This document shows, piece by piece, positions 47,486 to 58,088 of a stretch of 64,000 nt of DNA. Location: positions 121,141-185,140 of the forward strand of contig NZ_FXZM01000008.1 in NCBI RefSeq assembly GCF_900169175.1, read 5' to 3'. This DNA comes from Brevibacterium jeotgali. GTDB lineage: Bacteria; Actinomycetota; Actinomycetes; Actinomycetales; Brevibacteriaceae. Numbering within the stretch: the stretch's first letter is position 1; each line of letters begins with the position of its first letter. Below the pieces are notes generated by a model. The model was not told where the DNA came from. It did no database searches and saw nothing but the letters and a program-made list of their open reading frames with translations. The translations under genes were made by a program, and so were the position numbers.

Positions 47486-47506
47486 ATTGAGTGACGTACG
47501 CTCAAG
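47486..47506 (-). promoter_or_regulatory. HAIR-type HspR operator
   Basis: On the minus strand CTTGAGC-N7-ACTCAAT matches the HAIR consensus CTTGAGT-N7-ACTCAAG at 12 of 14 positions. TTGACT, a possible -35, overlaps its 5' end. It lies 15 bases before the Clp ATPase start. Confidence 0.8.
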
Positions 47507-47554
47507 TCAACGTATGGGCGATCCAGATATTCCCGATGCGAGCACCCGGATGCA

Positions 47555-47592
47555 CCGAGGCCCCGGTCGCCGGGCGGCGATCGGGGCCTCGG
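47555..47592 (-). terminator. groEL terminator hairpin
   Basis: CCGAGGCCCCG pairs perfectly with CGGGGCCTCGG, and the interior can pair further. It lies about 30 bases after the groEL stop and upstream of the Clp promoter. Confidence 0.8.
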
Positions 47593-47623
47593 TCTTCGCG
47601 TGAGCGAAGGGGACGTCAGAGGA

Positions 47624-49273
<1,650 letters not shown>

Positions 49274-49291
49274 TCAGAACGCGCGAGGGAG

Positions 49292-49585
49292 TCAGGAGAT
49301 GACTGCGAGGACGTCGCGAGCCGACAGGACGAGGTACTCTTCGCCGCTGTACTTGAGCTCCGTGCCGCCGTACTTCGAGTAGACGACCTTGTCGCCCACG
49401 TTGACGTCCAGCGGGACGCGCGAGCCGTTGTCAGCGACGCGGCCGGGGCCCACTGCCACGACCTCGCCCTCCTGGGGCTTCTCCTTGGCGGTGTCAGGGA
49501 TGACCAGACCGGAAGCGGTGGTCTGCTCTGCTTCGACCTGACGGACGACGATGCGATCTTCGAGCGGCTTGATGGAGACCGACAT
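49292..49585 (-). CDS. groES: 10 kDa co-chaperonin GroES
   Basis: The 97-residue lid protein starts [30 protein letters not shown], contains the mobile-loop region and the [20 protein letters not shown] block, and ends with the typical hydrophobic [19 protein letters not shown] precedes the ATG. It is the first gene of groES-groEL, under two CIRCE operators. Confidence 0.97.
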   Translation of the reverse strand: MSVSIKPLEDRIVVRQVEAEQTTASGLVIPDTAKEKPQEGEVVAVGPGRVADNGSRVPLDVNVGDKVVYSKYGGTELKYSGEEYLVLSARDVLAVIS

Positions 49586-49707
49586 GTGCGGACACTCTCC
49601 TTAATAGGTATGTCGTGACTGCGTGCGCCAGGACTGCACACCCCGGGCGGGGCGTGTATCGCGGCCCGTCGTCGCGGGTGCCGGGCTGCGATGCCGATTG
49701 CGCACTT

Positions 49708-49734
49708 CTAGCACTCACGTGGTGCGTGTGCTAA
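49708..49734 (-). promoter_or_regulatory. CIRCE element, start-site copy
   Basis: On the minus strand TTAGCACAC-N9-GAGTGCTAG matches the HrcA operator TTAGCACTC-N9-GAGTGCTAA with two changes. It covers the predicted transcription start. Confidence 0.9.
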
Positions 49735-49739
49735 TCAGA

Positions 49740-49768
49740 ACTCTAGTAAGGCGCTGGCACTCGGTCAA
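49740..49768 (-). promoter_or_regulatory. groES-groEL promoter
   Basis: TTGACC (49768-49763) and TAGAGT (49745-49740) are 17 bases apart on the minus strand. The -35 lies inside the second CIRCE element. Confidence 0.8.
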
Positions 49769-49780
49769 CCCGAGTGCCAG
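49754..49780 (-). promoter_or_regulatory. CIRCE element, -35 copy
   Basis: CTGGCACTC-N9-GAGTGCCAG is a perfect inverted repeat, a common actinobacterial variant of CIRCE, overlapping the -35 hexamer. Confidence 0.9.
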
Positions 49781-49923
49781 CCGCTTCTCGCACCGCCCCT
49801 GACCTGTTGCCGAGCAGGTATCGCTGACAGATATAGAAGCAGGTAGTGTGAAAACTGGCGGTCATCATCCCGCCGTCGCACCGAATGCGTCACCGACGAC
49901 GTCAGCTTTCCTGAGGAGACTCA

Positions 49924-51192
49924 ATGGACCTGCAATCATTCGACTGGGCAGCACTACTGGAGAAGGCCATTGCAGTCATTGCAATCCTACTGGTCGCGTG
50001 GATCGTGGCCTGGGCTGTGAAATGGGTGCTCAAGAAACTGGTCACCAGAGTTCCACTCCTGCAGAGGAGTGACGGCAACGGAGAATCGCTCGGCAATTCG
50101 ATAGGCCAGATCGCCTCCCTGCTGGTGTGGCTGTTCGCACTCATCGCGATTCTGCAGGTCTTCGCACTCGAGCAGGTCCTGCGGCCCGTCCAGGATCTCC
50201 TGGGCACCGCGCTGGGCTTCATCCCCAACATCGTCGGGGCCGGATTCGTCTTCTTCATCGGGTTCGTCCTCGCACGCATCGTGAAGCAGCTGCTCGACGC
50301 GACGATCGGCCGGATCGACTTCGCAGGACTCGTCGGTCGTGCGCGCACGGCCGGCGGCAGCTCCCCCGTTCAGCCCACCGACCGCGACGAGGACGAGACC
50401 ACGTCTTCCGCCCCCAGCGCGGCCGAGGCCGCGCAGACGAATGCCCGCATCACGTCTGCGATCTCCACGACCGCCTTCGCACTGATCCTCATCGTCGTGT
50501 CCATCTCGGCACTGCAGATCCTCGGGATCTCGGCGATCTCGGATCCCGCCACCGCGATGCTCGACATGATCCTCGCCGCGATCCCACTCGTCCTCGCGGC
50601 GGCGATCCTCTTGGGGATCGGCGCGCTCATCGCCAAGTTCGCGGGGACTCTGCTGGAGAACATCCTGCACGGCGTGGGAACCGACCGCTTCGCCGCGCAG
50701 CTCGGCGTGGAGCCTTCGCAGACCAGCGTGTCGAGCATCCTGGCCAAGGTCGCACAGGTCGCGATCCTGCTCTTCTTCGCGATCATGGCCGCACGGACGC
50801 TGGGCTTCCCCGAGATCACGGTCCTTCTGAACGAGATCCTCGAACTCGGCGGACGGGTGCTGTTCGGTGCCGCCGTGATCGGGGCAGGGTTCTTCATCGC
50901 GAACCTCCTGGCGCGCATGGTCGGTTCACGCCCGGCCGCCACCATGATCCGATACGGAACGCTGCTGCTCTTCGTCGCGATGGGCCTGCAGTTCATGGGG
51001 ATCGCGGATTCGATCATCACGCTCGCCTTCGGGTCGATCGTCGTCGGCGGTGCACTCGCCGCGGCCCTGGCGTTCGGGATCGGCGGTCGCGATGCCGCAG
51101 CCCGCGCCCTCAACCGGCTCGAAGAGCGGAAGCCGGCCGACGGTCCTGACGCCGCCGAATCGGCCGGCCACTCGAACGGGCCGCCAGCCTGA
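49924..51192 (+). CDS. Mechanosensitive-channel-like membrane protein with conserved TM-helix repeats
   Basis: The 422-residue protein has repeated hydrophobic segments: an N-terminal helix, then three similar blocks such as LVWLFALIAILQVFALEQV and VAILLFFAIMAARTLGFPEI, the pattern of the conserved-TM-helix family linked to small-conductance mechanosensitive channels. An Asp/Glu/Ser-rich loop (about 140-175) separates blocks one and two. The last helix is followed by LAFGIGGRDAAARALNRLEERKP, like the cytoplasmic exit of MscS-type proteins; the MscS beta domain itself is absent. GAGGAGA is upstream of the ATG. Function is probably osmotic or envelope-stress related. Confidence 0.8.
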   Translation: MDLQSFDWAALLEKAIAVIAILLVAWIVAWAVKWVLKKLVTRVPLLQRSDGNGESLGNSIGQIASLLVWLFALIAILQVFALEQVLRPVQDLLGTALGFIPNIVGAGFVFFIGFVLARIVKQLLDATIGRIDFAGLVGRARTAGGSSPVQPTDRDEDETTSSAPSAAEAAQTNARITSAISTTAFALILIVVSISALQILGISAISDPATAMLDMILAAIPLVLAAAILLGIGALIAKFAGTLLENILHGVGTDRFAAQLGVEPSQTSVSSILAKVAQVAILLFFAIMAARTLGFPEITVLLNEILELGGRVLFGAAVIGAGFFIANLLARMVGSRPAATMIRYGTLLLFVAMGLQFMGIADSIITLAFGSIVVGGALAAALAFGIGGRDAAARALNRLEERKPADGPDAAESAGHSNGPPA

Positions 51193-51239
51193 CCTCGTCG
51201 GCTGACGCGCACCGCAGTGCGCAGTGAGCCACCCGCCGG

Positions 51240-51283
51240 AAAGGGGGCGGGCCACCCGGAAGTCCGGGCGGCCCGCCCCCTTT
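51240..51283. terminator. Bidirectional terminator hairpin
   Basis: AAAGGGGGCGGGCC (51240-51253) and GGCCCGCCCCCTTT (51270-51283) pair perfectly, with a further inner CCCGGA/TCCGGG stem. The terminal AAA/TTT suits both directions between convergent genes. Confidence 0.85.
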
Positions 51284-51337
51284 GCGGTGGACCTGCGATC
51301 GTGACGACGAGGTGAAGGAGAGCGGGGAGGCCGGGCC

Positions 51338-52735
51338 TCAGCCGACCCCGACCATGCCGGCGCACTCCCACTGGCTCCAGCCGTAGCGCTCCTGCAGCAT
51401 CTTCGCGCGCATGAACTGCTCCTGGGGGCTCGCATCGGCAGGATTGCCGCTGCCGCCCACACCCTGCCACGTGGTGATTCCGAACTGGAAGAGGCCGAAG
51501 TACTTGTGGTTCTGCCGATTCACAGCCTTCGGGTCGAACTCGGACTCGCACTGCACGATCTTGTACCAGGGGCTGCCGGGACCACCGACCATCGCTTTGA
51601 TGTCCTCGGTCGACATCGTCGCCCCCTCATCCGCCGGCACCTCGTAGCTGTCCGGATCCTCCGGATCGCCCGTGCCGATCAGCACGACCTTCGTCACCGG
51701 CTCGTCGATGACCTCTTCGGACAGCTCGACGCGGGTGATCTCCTCGCCGTCGATCGCACCAACTTCGTAGACGACCTTCCGCGTGCCGTCCCGGCCCTCC
51801 TCCTCGACCTTCTTCCGGCCCTCGAGCAGCCGGTCCGTCTTCTTCTCCTCGACGGGCGCGTCGATGGGCTCCTCGACCTCCTCGGTCGTGGTCGCCGTGC
51901 GCATCACGCCGATGCTCTGACCCGACACGACGGGGGCACTCAGGGGCGCCGTGACGAGGTCCGTGTCGCTCACGTCGATGCCCGCGCGGGCAAGGACCTC
52001 TTCGACCGAGGCCGCGGTCGCCTCTACGGGGATCGTCTCGCCGTCCGCGCGGACGGTGAGGGTCTTGGGCGTGACGACGGAGACCCCGGTGGTCGCCTCC
52101 GGGTCGAGCGGCGCGTCGAGGTCCCGCGAGATCTCCGCGCCTGCGGGATCGACTCCGAGCTCCGCGAGGGCCTGCCCGACGGTCTGGGCTGTGGTCGTCT
52201 CCGTGGACTCATGGCCGTCGAGTGAGAGCTCGAGGCTCTTCGCCGTGTTCACGACGATGTCCATGCCGCGGGAGAGATCCGCATGGACGCCGGGCTGGAC
52301 CAGGTCGCCGTCCCGCACCTCCACGCCCTCTGCCGCGAGCGCGTCCGCCACGGTGTCGCCGAACGTGCGAGCCATCACCGTCTCGCCGTCGACGGTGAGG
52401 TCGACGGGCGTGCTGAGGCCCACGAACGCGCCGGTGCCTGCGACGAGAGCGGAGATCACGACCGCCTGACCGACGATCTGGGCAGTCCGGCCCCGAGGCC
52501 GCTCGGATGGGACGCCGGGCAGGATCCCTGCAGCCGCCGCTGGAGCCACGGTCGCTGGTGCGACCGGAGCGGCTCCCCCGCCCTTCGCAGCACGCTCGCG
52601 AGCCAGCGCCTCGCGACGAGTGAGAGGCGCCTCGGCTGAAGGCGCCCCAACCGCCGGAGCGGCGGTGGCTGTGCCACCGCCGCTCGTGGGCTGTACGTCG
52701 TGTTCCGCGCCGGACGCGGAGGGTGCTTCCCTCAT
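51338..52735 (-). CDS. Resuscitation-promoting factor, RpfB-like, distal copy
   Basis: The 465-residue protein has a ~75-residue Ala/Gly/Pro-rich N-terminus before one membrane helix. DUF348 ubiquitin-like repeats follow (VDLTVDGETVMARTFGDTVADALAAEGV and two more) and then a G5 domain (KKTDRLLEGRKKVEEEGRDG...). The Rpf transglycosylase domain has WYKIVQCESEFDPKAVNRQNHKYFGLFQFGITTWQGVGGSG, with the catalytic glutamate in CESEF. It would hydrolyse peptidoglycan at the cell surface to promote growth from dormancy. The start at MREAPSA is two bases after the upstream rpf stop, and the polar N-terminus has no counterpart in the first copy. Confidence 0.9.
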   Translation of the reverse strand: MREAPSASGAEHDVQPTSGGGTATAAPAVGAPSAEAPLTRREALARERAAKGGGAAPVAPATVAPAAAAGILPGVPSERPRGRTAQIVGQAVVISALVAGTGAFVGLSTPVDLTVDGETVMARTFGDTVADALAAEGVEVRDGDLVQPGVHADLSRGMDIVVNTAKSLELSLDGHESTETTTAQTVGQALAELGVDPAGAEISRDLDAPLDPEATTGVSVVTPKTLTVRADGETIPVEATAASVEEVLARAGIDVSDTDLVTAPLSAPVVSGQSIGVMRTATTTEEVEEPIDAPVEEKKTDRLLEGRKKVEEEGRDGTRKVVYEVGAIDGEEITRVELSEEVIDEPVTKVVLIGTGDPEDPDSYEVPADEGATMSTEDIKAMVGGPGSPWYKIVQCESEFDPKAVNRQNHKYFGLFQFGITTWQGVGGSGNPADASPQEQFMRAKMLQERYGWSQWECAGMVGVG

Positions 52736-52737
52736 GC

Positions 52738-53964
52738 TCAGGCGCAGGCCCACTGACCCCAGCCGTACTGCTGCTGCAGCATCTTCGCGCGCTTGAACTG
52801 CTCACGCGGGTGGGCGTCGGCCGGGTTGCCCGATCCGCCCACGCCCTGCCAGGACGCGATCTTGAACTGGAAGAGACCGAAGTGGGCGTTGTTCTGCTGG
52901 TTGACGGCCCGCGGGTTGAACTCCGACTCGCACTTGACGATGTTGTACCAGCGACTGCCGGGACCGCCCAGCATCGCCTGGATCTCCGACTTCGACATCG
53001 GGCTGCGGTCGCCGTTGTCCTCCTGGCCGGACCCACCCGAATCGCCCGAGTCACCGGAATCGCCCGAGTCGCCCGAATCATCGCCGCCGTTGTCCTCCGG
53101 GGCCGGAGCCGGCTCCGGCTCCTTCGTGCCGATGAGCACGACCTCGTCCTTCGCCTGGGCGACGACCTCTTCGGACTTCTTCGTCCGCTTGACCTCTTCG
53201 CCGTTGACGGTGGTGACGGCGTAGACGATCTCGCGCTTGCCGTCCTTGCCCTCCGTCTCGACCTTCTTCTCGCCGCGGGGCAGGGAGGAGTCGTTCTTCT
53301 CCGTGACCTTCTTCTCGATGGTCTCCGTCTCCGTCTTCTCGTCCGTGGACGTGCGGAGGACTTCGATGACGCCGCCGTCGGAGACGGGGGCGGACAGCGG
53401 GGTGGAGACCGTGTCCTGGTCGCCCAGTTCGATGTCGGCCTCGTCCAGCACGTCCTGTGCGGTGGCGGCCGTGACATCGACAGGGGTGCGGTCGCCGTCT
53501 GCGACGACCGTGATCGTCTTGGGGGTGACGACGCTGAACTCGGAGTTCTCTCCGTCTGCCAGGGTCGCATCGAGGTCCGTGGAGACCTCTGCACCCTCCG
53601 GATCGACGCCGAGCTCCGCGAGCGCCTCTGCGACCGTGTTGCCTATCGTCGACTCCTCCGAGGTCACACCGTCGAGGGTGAGGTCGATGTCCTTGGAGGT
53701 GTTCACGATGATGTTCATCCCGCGCGTGATGCCGGCATCCGCGCCCGGCTGCACCTGGTCGTCCTGCGCGACGTCGACGTCGTTCGACTCGAGGACGTCG
53801 GAGACTGAGTCCGAGAAGGTGCGGACCTGCTGGGTCTCACCGTCCACGGTGAGATCGACCTGCTTGTTGAGGCCGACGAATGCGGCGGTGCCGCCCACCA
53901 GTGCCGTGATGACGACGGTCTGGCCGGCGATCTGCACCTTCCGGTTGCGCAGAGCAGAGAACAC
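52738..53964 (-). CDS. Resuscitation-promoting factor, RpfB-like, proximal copy
   Basis: The ~408-residue protein has a membrane helix (QIAGQTVVITALVGGTAAFVG) and three DUF348 repeats, the first being VDLTVDGETQQVRTFSDSVSDVL. A G5 domain leads to a Pro/Asp/Gly/Ser linker with five DSG repeats, and the C-terminal Rpf domain has KCESEFNPRAVNQQNNAHFGLFQFKIASWQGVGG. Start codons GTG at 53964 and TTG at 53979 are both possible; the first is preferred. The classical rpfB position after tatD is kept. A promoter-like sequence lies in the 109-base gap to tatD. Confidence 0.92.
   Translation of the reverse strand: MFSALRNRKVQIAGQTVVITALVGGTAAFVGLNKQVDLTVDGETQQVRTFSDSVSDVLESNDVDVAQDDQVQPGADAGITRGMNIIVNTSKDIDLTLDGVTSEESTIGNTVAEALAELGVDPEGAEVSTDLDATLADGENSEFSVVTPKTITVVADGDRTPVDVTAATAQDVLDEADIELGDQDTVSTPLSAPVSDGGVIEVLRTSTDEKTETETIEKKVTEKNDSSLPRGEKKVETEGKDGKREIVYAVTTVNGEEVKRTKKSEEVVAQAKDEVVLIGTKEPEPAPAPEDNGGDDSGDSGDSGDSGDSGGSGQEDNGDRSPMSKSEIQAMLGGPGSRWYNIVKCESEFNPRAVNQQNNAHFGLFQFKIASWQGVGGSGNPADAHPREQFKRAKMLQQQYGWGQWACA
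53037..53083. repeat. 9-bp coding repeat (DSG linker)
   Basis: Five near-identical nine-base units coding Asp-Ser-Gly form the flexible linker before the Rpf catalytic domain. Confidence 0.8.
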
Positions 53965-54002
53965 AGGTGTTCCAATCAAATCGAGAATGCGACGACTGCA
54001 TG

Positions 54003-54032
54003 AGTGTAACCGGTTCGTTATCTCAGTGGCAA
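54003..54032 (-). promoter_or_regulatory. Putative rpf promoter with GTAACG-like repeats
   Basis: On the minus strand TTGCCA and TACACT are 18 bases apart. TGTAACG, GATAACG and the inverted GGTTACA surround it (54004-54044), recalling MtrA-type direct repeats near rpf genes of other actinobacteria. Both assignments are tentative. Confidence 0.45.
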
Positions 54033-54088
54033 TCCCCGTTACATTCCCGTCTCAGAGCTCACACGCGACCGTCTGCAGACCCCGCCGA

Positions 54089-55045
54089 TCACAGCTCCCA
54101 GCGGCCGAACACGTTCTCCGAGTTGGTCACGACGGCCTCGCACAGCTGCGCGAGGTCCTCCTCGCGGACCTCTGCGAGGAGACGCGCTGTGACCGCAGTG
54201 AGATACGGCCCGCCGGGCCTGCCGCGGTGGGGGTGAGGGGTGAGGAACGGTGCATCGGTCTCCGTCAGCAGCAGCTCCTGCGGCACCAGCTGCGCCGCTT
54301 CGCGAAGACTCGTCGCGTTCTTGAAGGTCACGTTCCCCGCGAAGGACATGTAGTAGCCGCGCGATGCGCAGATCTCCGCCATCGCGGCATCACCGCTGAA
54401 GCAGTGGAACACGGTCCGATCCGGTGCACCGACCTCGCGCAGGACGCGCAGGACATCGTCGTGGGCCTCGCGGTCGTGGATCTCCAGAGCCAGGTCGAGC
54501 CGCTTCGCGATCTCGATGTGTGCGCGGAACGACTCCTCCTGGAACCGCCGGGCACGGTCCTCCGGCACCCGGACGCCGTTCACCTCCGCCTGGTCGATGC
54601 GGAACCAGTCGAGGCCCGTCTCCCCCACCACGCGCATGCGGTCGCGGCGGCACAGCTCCTCGATCTCCGTGAGCGATTCGTCCAGCATCCCGGCGGCACC
54701 CGATCGCGGTGCCTCGTTCGGGTGGATCGCGGCTCCGCCCAGCATCCAGTCGCGGCCGGCCGCCGCCTCGGCGGCCACGAGGTCCGCGGTCCAGCGTGCC
54801 GCACCCATCTCGCAGCCGATCTGCACGATGCGGGTCACACCCGCAGCTAGAGCCGTCTCGTGGAAGAAGGAGACGGGAGGGAAGGCCTCGTCCTCCCCCG
54901 GCTCCAGCTGGGGCTCCGGCTCACCGGAGCGCAGCGGGCCGCGCGCACCCGTGCAGATGTCGAGATGCGTGTGGGTGTCGACGATCGGGTGCGGCAGCGG
55001 ATCCGGCACCGGCGGGTACTCCCCTGCCGCGCGCGAGCCCGCCAT
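54089..55045 (-). CDS. tatD: TatD-family metal-dependent DNase
   Basis: The 318-residue TIM-barrel hydrolase has the metal motif VDTHTHLDICTG, VVGETGLDWFRI, the EIHDREAHDD and VFHCFSGD ligand segments, and LLTETDAPFLTPHPHRGRPGGPYL. An acidic loop (GEPEPQLEPGEDE) follows the first motif. The ATG shares one base with the metG stop. It is the last gene of the DUF4190-rsmI-metG-tatD group. Confidence 0.93.
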   Translation of the reverse strand: MAGSRAAGEYPPVPDPLPHPIVDTHTHLDICTGARGPLRSGEPEPQLEPGEDEAFPPVSFFHETALAAGVTRIVQIGCEMGAARWTADLVAAEAAAGRDWMLGGAAIHPNEAPRSGAAGMLDESLTEIEELCRRDRMRVVGETGLDWFRIDQAEVNGVRVPEDRARRFQEESFRAHIEIAKRLDLALEIHDREAHDDVLRVLREVGAPDRTVFHCFSGDAAMAEICASRGYYMSFAGNVTFKNATSLREAAQLVPQELLLTETDAPFLTPHPHRGRPGGPYLTAVTARLLAEVREEDLAQLCEAVVTNSENVFGRWEL

Positions 55046-56586
55046 CAGGCGTCCTCCGCGACGGGCTCCACGTGCTTGGGGAACACGGGTGAGGGTGCGG
55101 GCAGCTGTGCGCCGGCCGCCACCTGCGTCTCGAGGTCTGCGAATGTCCGCGCGTCCTCCGGGACGCCGAGCATGTCGAGGATGCGGCCGGTGGATTCCGG
55201 CATGACCGGCTGGACCAGCAGGCTCACGATCCGCACCACCTCGAGCACGACTGCGAGCACCGCAGACATCCGCTGCGGATCCGTCTTCTTGAGCTTCCAC
55301 GGCTCCTGCGCGCTGATGTAGCGGTTCGCTGCGGAGAGCACCTTCCACGCCTCGCTCAGGTAGAGGTGGAGGTTCTGCAGGTGCACGTGCCCACGCACCA
55401 CAGGGAGGAGTCCGCGGGCCGCCGTCAGCAGCTCCTCGTCCTCCGCGGTGAGGTCCACCAGTGCGGGCATGCGCCCGTCCAGGTTCTTCCCGACCATGGA
55501 CAGGGAGCGCTGGGCGAGATTGCCGTACTCGTTCGCCAGGTCCGTGTTCTTCCGCGTGATGATGCCGTCCGCGGAGTACGAGCCGTCCTGGCCGTAGGAG
55601 ATCTCGCGCAGCACGAAGTAGCGCAGCGTGTCGAGGCCGAAGGAATCCACGAGGTCGTAGGGATCCACGACATTGCCGACGGACTTCGACATCTTCTCGC
55701 CCTTGTTGAAGAGGAAGCCGTGCGCGTGCACGCGCTTCGGCACCTCGATCCCCGCGCTCATGAGGAACGCAGGCCAGTAGACGGCGTGGAAGCGTGAGAT
55801 GTCCTTGCCGATGATGTGGACGTCCGCGGGCCACAGATCGCGGAACCGCTCCGAGTCGACGTCGGGGAAGCCCGCACCCGTGAGGTAGTTCGTGAGCGCG
55901 TCGACCCACACGTACATGACGTGTCGCTCATCGCCGGGCACGGGGATGCCCCAGTCGAACGTGGTCCGGGAGATCGACAGGTCCTTCAGCCCGGAGGCGA
56001 CGAAGGAGGCGACCTCGTTGCGGCGCACGTCCGGCCCGACGAACTCCGGGTGCTCCCGATACAGGTCCAGCAGGCGGTCCTGGTAGGCGGACAGGCGGAA
56101 GAAGTACGACTCCTCCTCCGTCCACGTCACCGGGGTTCCGGTCGCGACGGAGCGGCGCTCACCGTCGACCAGCTCCGTCTCGTCCTGCTGGTAGAACGCC
56201 TCGTCGCGGACGGAGTACCAGCCGGAGTAGGCGTCGAGGTAGATGTCGCCCGCGTCCTGCATGCGCGTCCAGATCGCCTGCGACGCCACCTTGTGGTCGT
56301 CGTCGGTCGTGCGGATGAAGCGGTCGTAGGAGGAGCCGAGGAAGTCCTGCAGCTGCTGGAAGGCGGCCGCGTTCCGATCCGCCAGCTCCCGCGGTGTGAC
56401 GCCCTCCTTCTCCGCTGTCTGCTGCATCTTGAGACCGTGCTCGTCCGTGCCGGTCATGAAGTAGACGTCCTCACCGTCCAGCCGGTGGAAGCGCGCGAGC
56501 GTGTCCGCCGCGATGTATTCGTAAGCGTGGCCGATGTGGGGCGTGCCGTTGGGATACGCGATCGCAGTGGTGATGTAGAAGGTCAT
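55045..56586 (-). CDS. metG: Methionyl-tRNA synthetase
   Basis: The 513-residue class Ia synthetase charges tRNA-Met. The HIGH motif is H17-I-G-H20 in [17 protein letters not shown], and KMSKS is in [16 protein letters not shown]. It lacks zinc-knuckle cysteines after [11 protein letters not shown], so it is the zinc-less mycobacterial-type MetG. The start is ATG at [13 protein letters not shown]; the extra seven upstream codons are unsupported. It lies 66 bases after rsmI. Confidence 0.96.
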   Translation of the reverse strand: MTFYITTAIAYPNGTPHIGHAYEYIAADTLARFHRLDGEDVYFMTGTDEHGLKMQQTAEKEGVTPRELADRNAAAFQQLQDFLGSSYDRFIRTTDDDHKVASQAIWTRMQDAGDIYLDAYSGWYSVRDEAFYQQDETELVDGERRSVATGTPVTWTEEESYFFRLSAYQDRLLDLYREHPEFVGPDVRRNEVASFVASGLKDLSISRTTFDWGIPVPGDERHVMYVWVDALTNYLTGAGFPDVDSERFRDLWPADVHIIGKDISRFHAVYWPAFLMSAGIEVPKRVHAHGFLFNKGEKMSKSVGNVVDPYDLVDSFGLDTLRYFVLREISYGQDGSYSADGIITRKNTDLANEYGNLAQRSLSMVGKNLDGRMPALVDLTAEDEELLTAARGLLPVVRGHVHLQNLHLYLSEAWKVLSAANRYISAQEPWKLKKTDPQRMSAVLAVVLEVVRIVSLLVQPVMPESTGRILDMLGVPEDARTFADLETQVAAGAQLPAPSPVFPKHVEPVAEDA

Positions 56587-56652
56587 AGATCGCCAGTCTA
56601 CGACCATCAGCGCGACCTTCTGCCACCTCCTCCGGTCACCTGCTCCGCGCCC

Positions 56653-57489
56653 CTACTCCGCGTGGAGGTAGGCCTCGTATACCTCGCGCGTCCGCAGCCC
56701 GTGCGCCGCGGCGACCTGGGCGGCCGCGTCCTTCGCCCGGGCCCCGTCGGAGGTGAGGCGGGCGACTTCGCCGACGACGGCCTCGGGCGCGGGCGCCTCC
56801 TGGTCCGGAGCGGGACCCAGCACGATGCAGATCTCTCCCCGCAGGCCGTCAGCCGCAGCCTGGGCGAGCTCGCTCAGCGTGCCGCGCAGCACCTCTTCGT
56901 GGAGCTTCGTGAGCTCACGGGCGACGACGGCCGGACGGTCTGCTCCGCACGCGGCGGCCATGTCCGTCAGTGCGTCCGCCACCCGGTGCGGGCTCTCGTA
57001 GAAGACGAGGGTGCGGCGTTCGGGCGCGAGCTGTCTCAGCAGGCGCCTCCGCTCGCCGGGCTTGCGCGGCAGGAAGCCTTCGAAGGCCCAGCGGTCGCTG
57101 GGCAGTCCGGACACGGCCAGAGCCGTCACCGCCGCCGAGGCCCCGGGCACCGACGTCACGGACAGTCCCCTCCCGGCGACCTCCTTCACGACCCGGTAGC
57201 CCGGGTCGGACACCGCGGGCATGCCGGCGTCGCTCAGGAGGACGACGTTCTGCCCGGCGGCGACGGCATCGGCCAGCTCGCGGGCGCGGTCGGCCTCGTT
57301 GTGGTCGTGGACGCTGCGCACCTTCGCTGCGGGCTGGAGCTCCAGGCGATCGCAGAGGGCGCGGAAGCGGCGGGTGTCCTCTGCGGCGACGAGGTCTGCG
57401 GCCAGGATCGCCTCGCGCATGCGGGGGCTCGCATCGCCCAGATTGCCGATGGGCGTGCCGACGAGCACGAGTCGGCCTGTGCTGTTCAC
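56653..57489 (-). CDS. rsmI: 16S rRNA (cytidine-1402-2'-O)-methyltransferase RsmI
   Basis: The 278-residue SPOUT-unrelated tetrapyrrole-methylase-fold enzyme uses SAM to methylate ribose of C1402. It begins RLVLVGTPIGNLGDASPRM and has AAEDTRRFRALCDRL, LLSDAGMPAVSDPGYRVV, VPGASAAVTALAVSGLP and FYESPHRVADAL, all RsmI signatures. GTG start, seven bases after the DUF4190 gene stop. Confidence 0.95.
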   Translation of the reverse strand: MNSTGRLVLVGTPIGNLGDASPRMREAILAADLVAAEDTRRFRALCDRLELQPAAKVRSVHDHNEADRARELADAVAAGQNVVLLSDAGMPAVSDPGYRVVKEVAGRGLSVTSVPGASAAVTALAVSGLPSDRWAFEGFLPRKPGERRRLLRQLAPERRTLVFYESPHRVADALTDMAAACGADRPAVVARELTKLHEEVLRGTLSELAQAAADGLRGEICIVLGPAPDQEAPAPEAVVGEVARLTSDGARAKDAAAQVAAAHGLRTREVYEAYLHAE

Positions 57490-57496
57490 CGCCGAC

Positions 57497-57994
57497 TCAC
57501 GCAGCCTGCGAGATCGTGTCGATCGACTGCGAGAGCGCGGTGACGACCAGCACGAAGTAGATGGCGACGCCCACGACCACCAGCCCGATCACCGAGTACC
57601 CGACGATGAGGCCGGCGAGTGCGAGGCCGGATCCCTGTTCGCCGGTCCGCTTGATCTGGCTGCGGGCCACGTGGCCCAGGATGACGCCGACGATGCTCGT
57701 GAAGCCGTAGGTGACGAGCCCGACCAGGGAGAACACGAGGGACAGGATCGCCATCGCACTGGTCGGCCGCGAGTGGACGACCGGCCCCGGGTAGGCGCCG
57801 GCGTAGGGGTCGATCGTCTGCGGTGCGCCGGGCGCCGCGTACGGATCGGGCTGGGCAGAGGAATCCGCGTGTCCATAGGGGCCTGCTGTCGACGGGACGC
57901 TCGAGGGGCCCATCCCGTACGGATCGCTTCCGTACCCGTAGTCCGCGGACGATCCGGAACCCGGTCCGTAACCGCTCTGACCGCTGCCACTCAT
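57497..57994 (-). CDS. DUF4190 membrane protein
   Basis: The 165-residue protein has a Gly/Ser/Tyr/Pro-rich N-terminal half with repeated SDPYG/PYAAPG motifs and two membrane helices (SAMAILSLVFSLVGLVTYGF and GLALAGLIVGYSVIGLVVVGVAIYF) separated by GHVARSQIKRTGEQG. That arrangement is DUF4190. Function is unknown. It leads the rsmI-metG-tatD group and is divergent from the mannosyltransferase. Confidence 0.85.
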   Translation of the reverse strand: MSGSGQSGYGPGSGSSADYGYGSDPYGMGPSSVPSTAGPYGHADSSAQPDPYAAPGAPQTIDPYAGAYPGPVVHSRPTSAMAILSLVFSLVGLVTYGFTSIVGVILGHVARSQIKRTGEQGSGLALAGLIVGYSVIGLVVVGVAIYFVLVVTALSQSIDTISQAA

Positions 57995-58088
57995 CGCTGC
58001 CTCCTGAAGAATCCGTCGCCATCACGCTACTCCGTGCCCGGTTCGCCGGACAACGAGAGGAGGTGACGGTCCCGTTACACTTGCGGCT

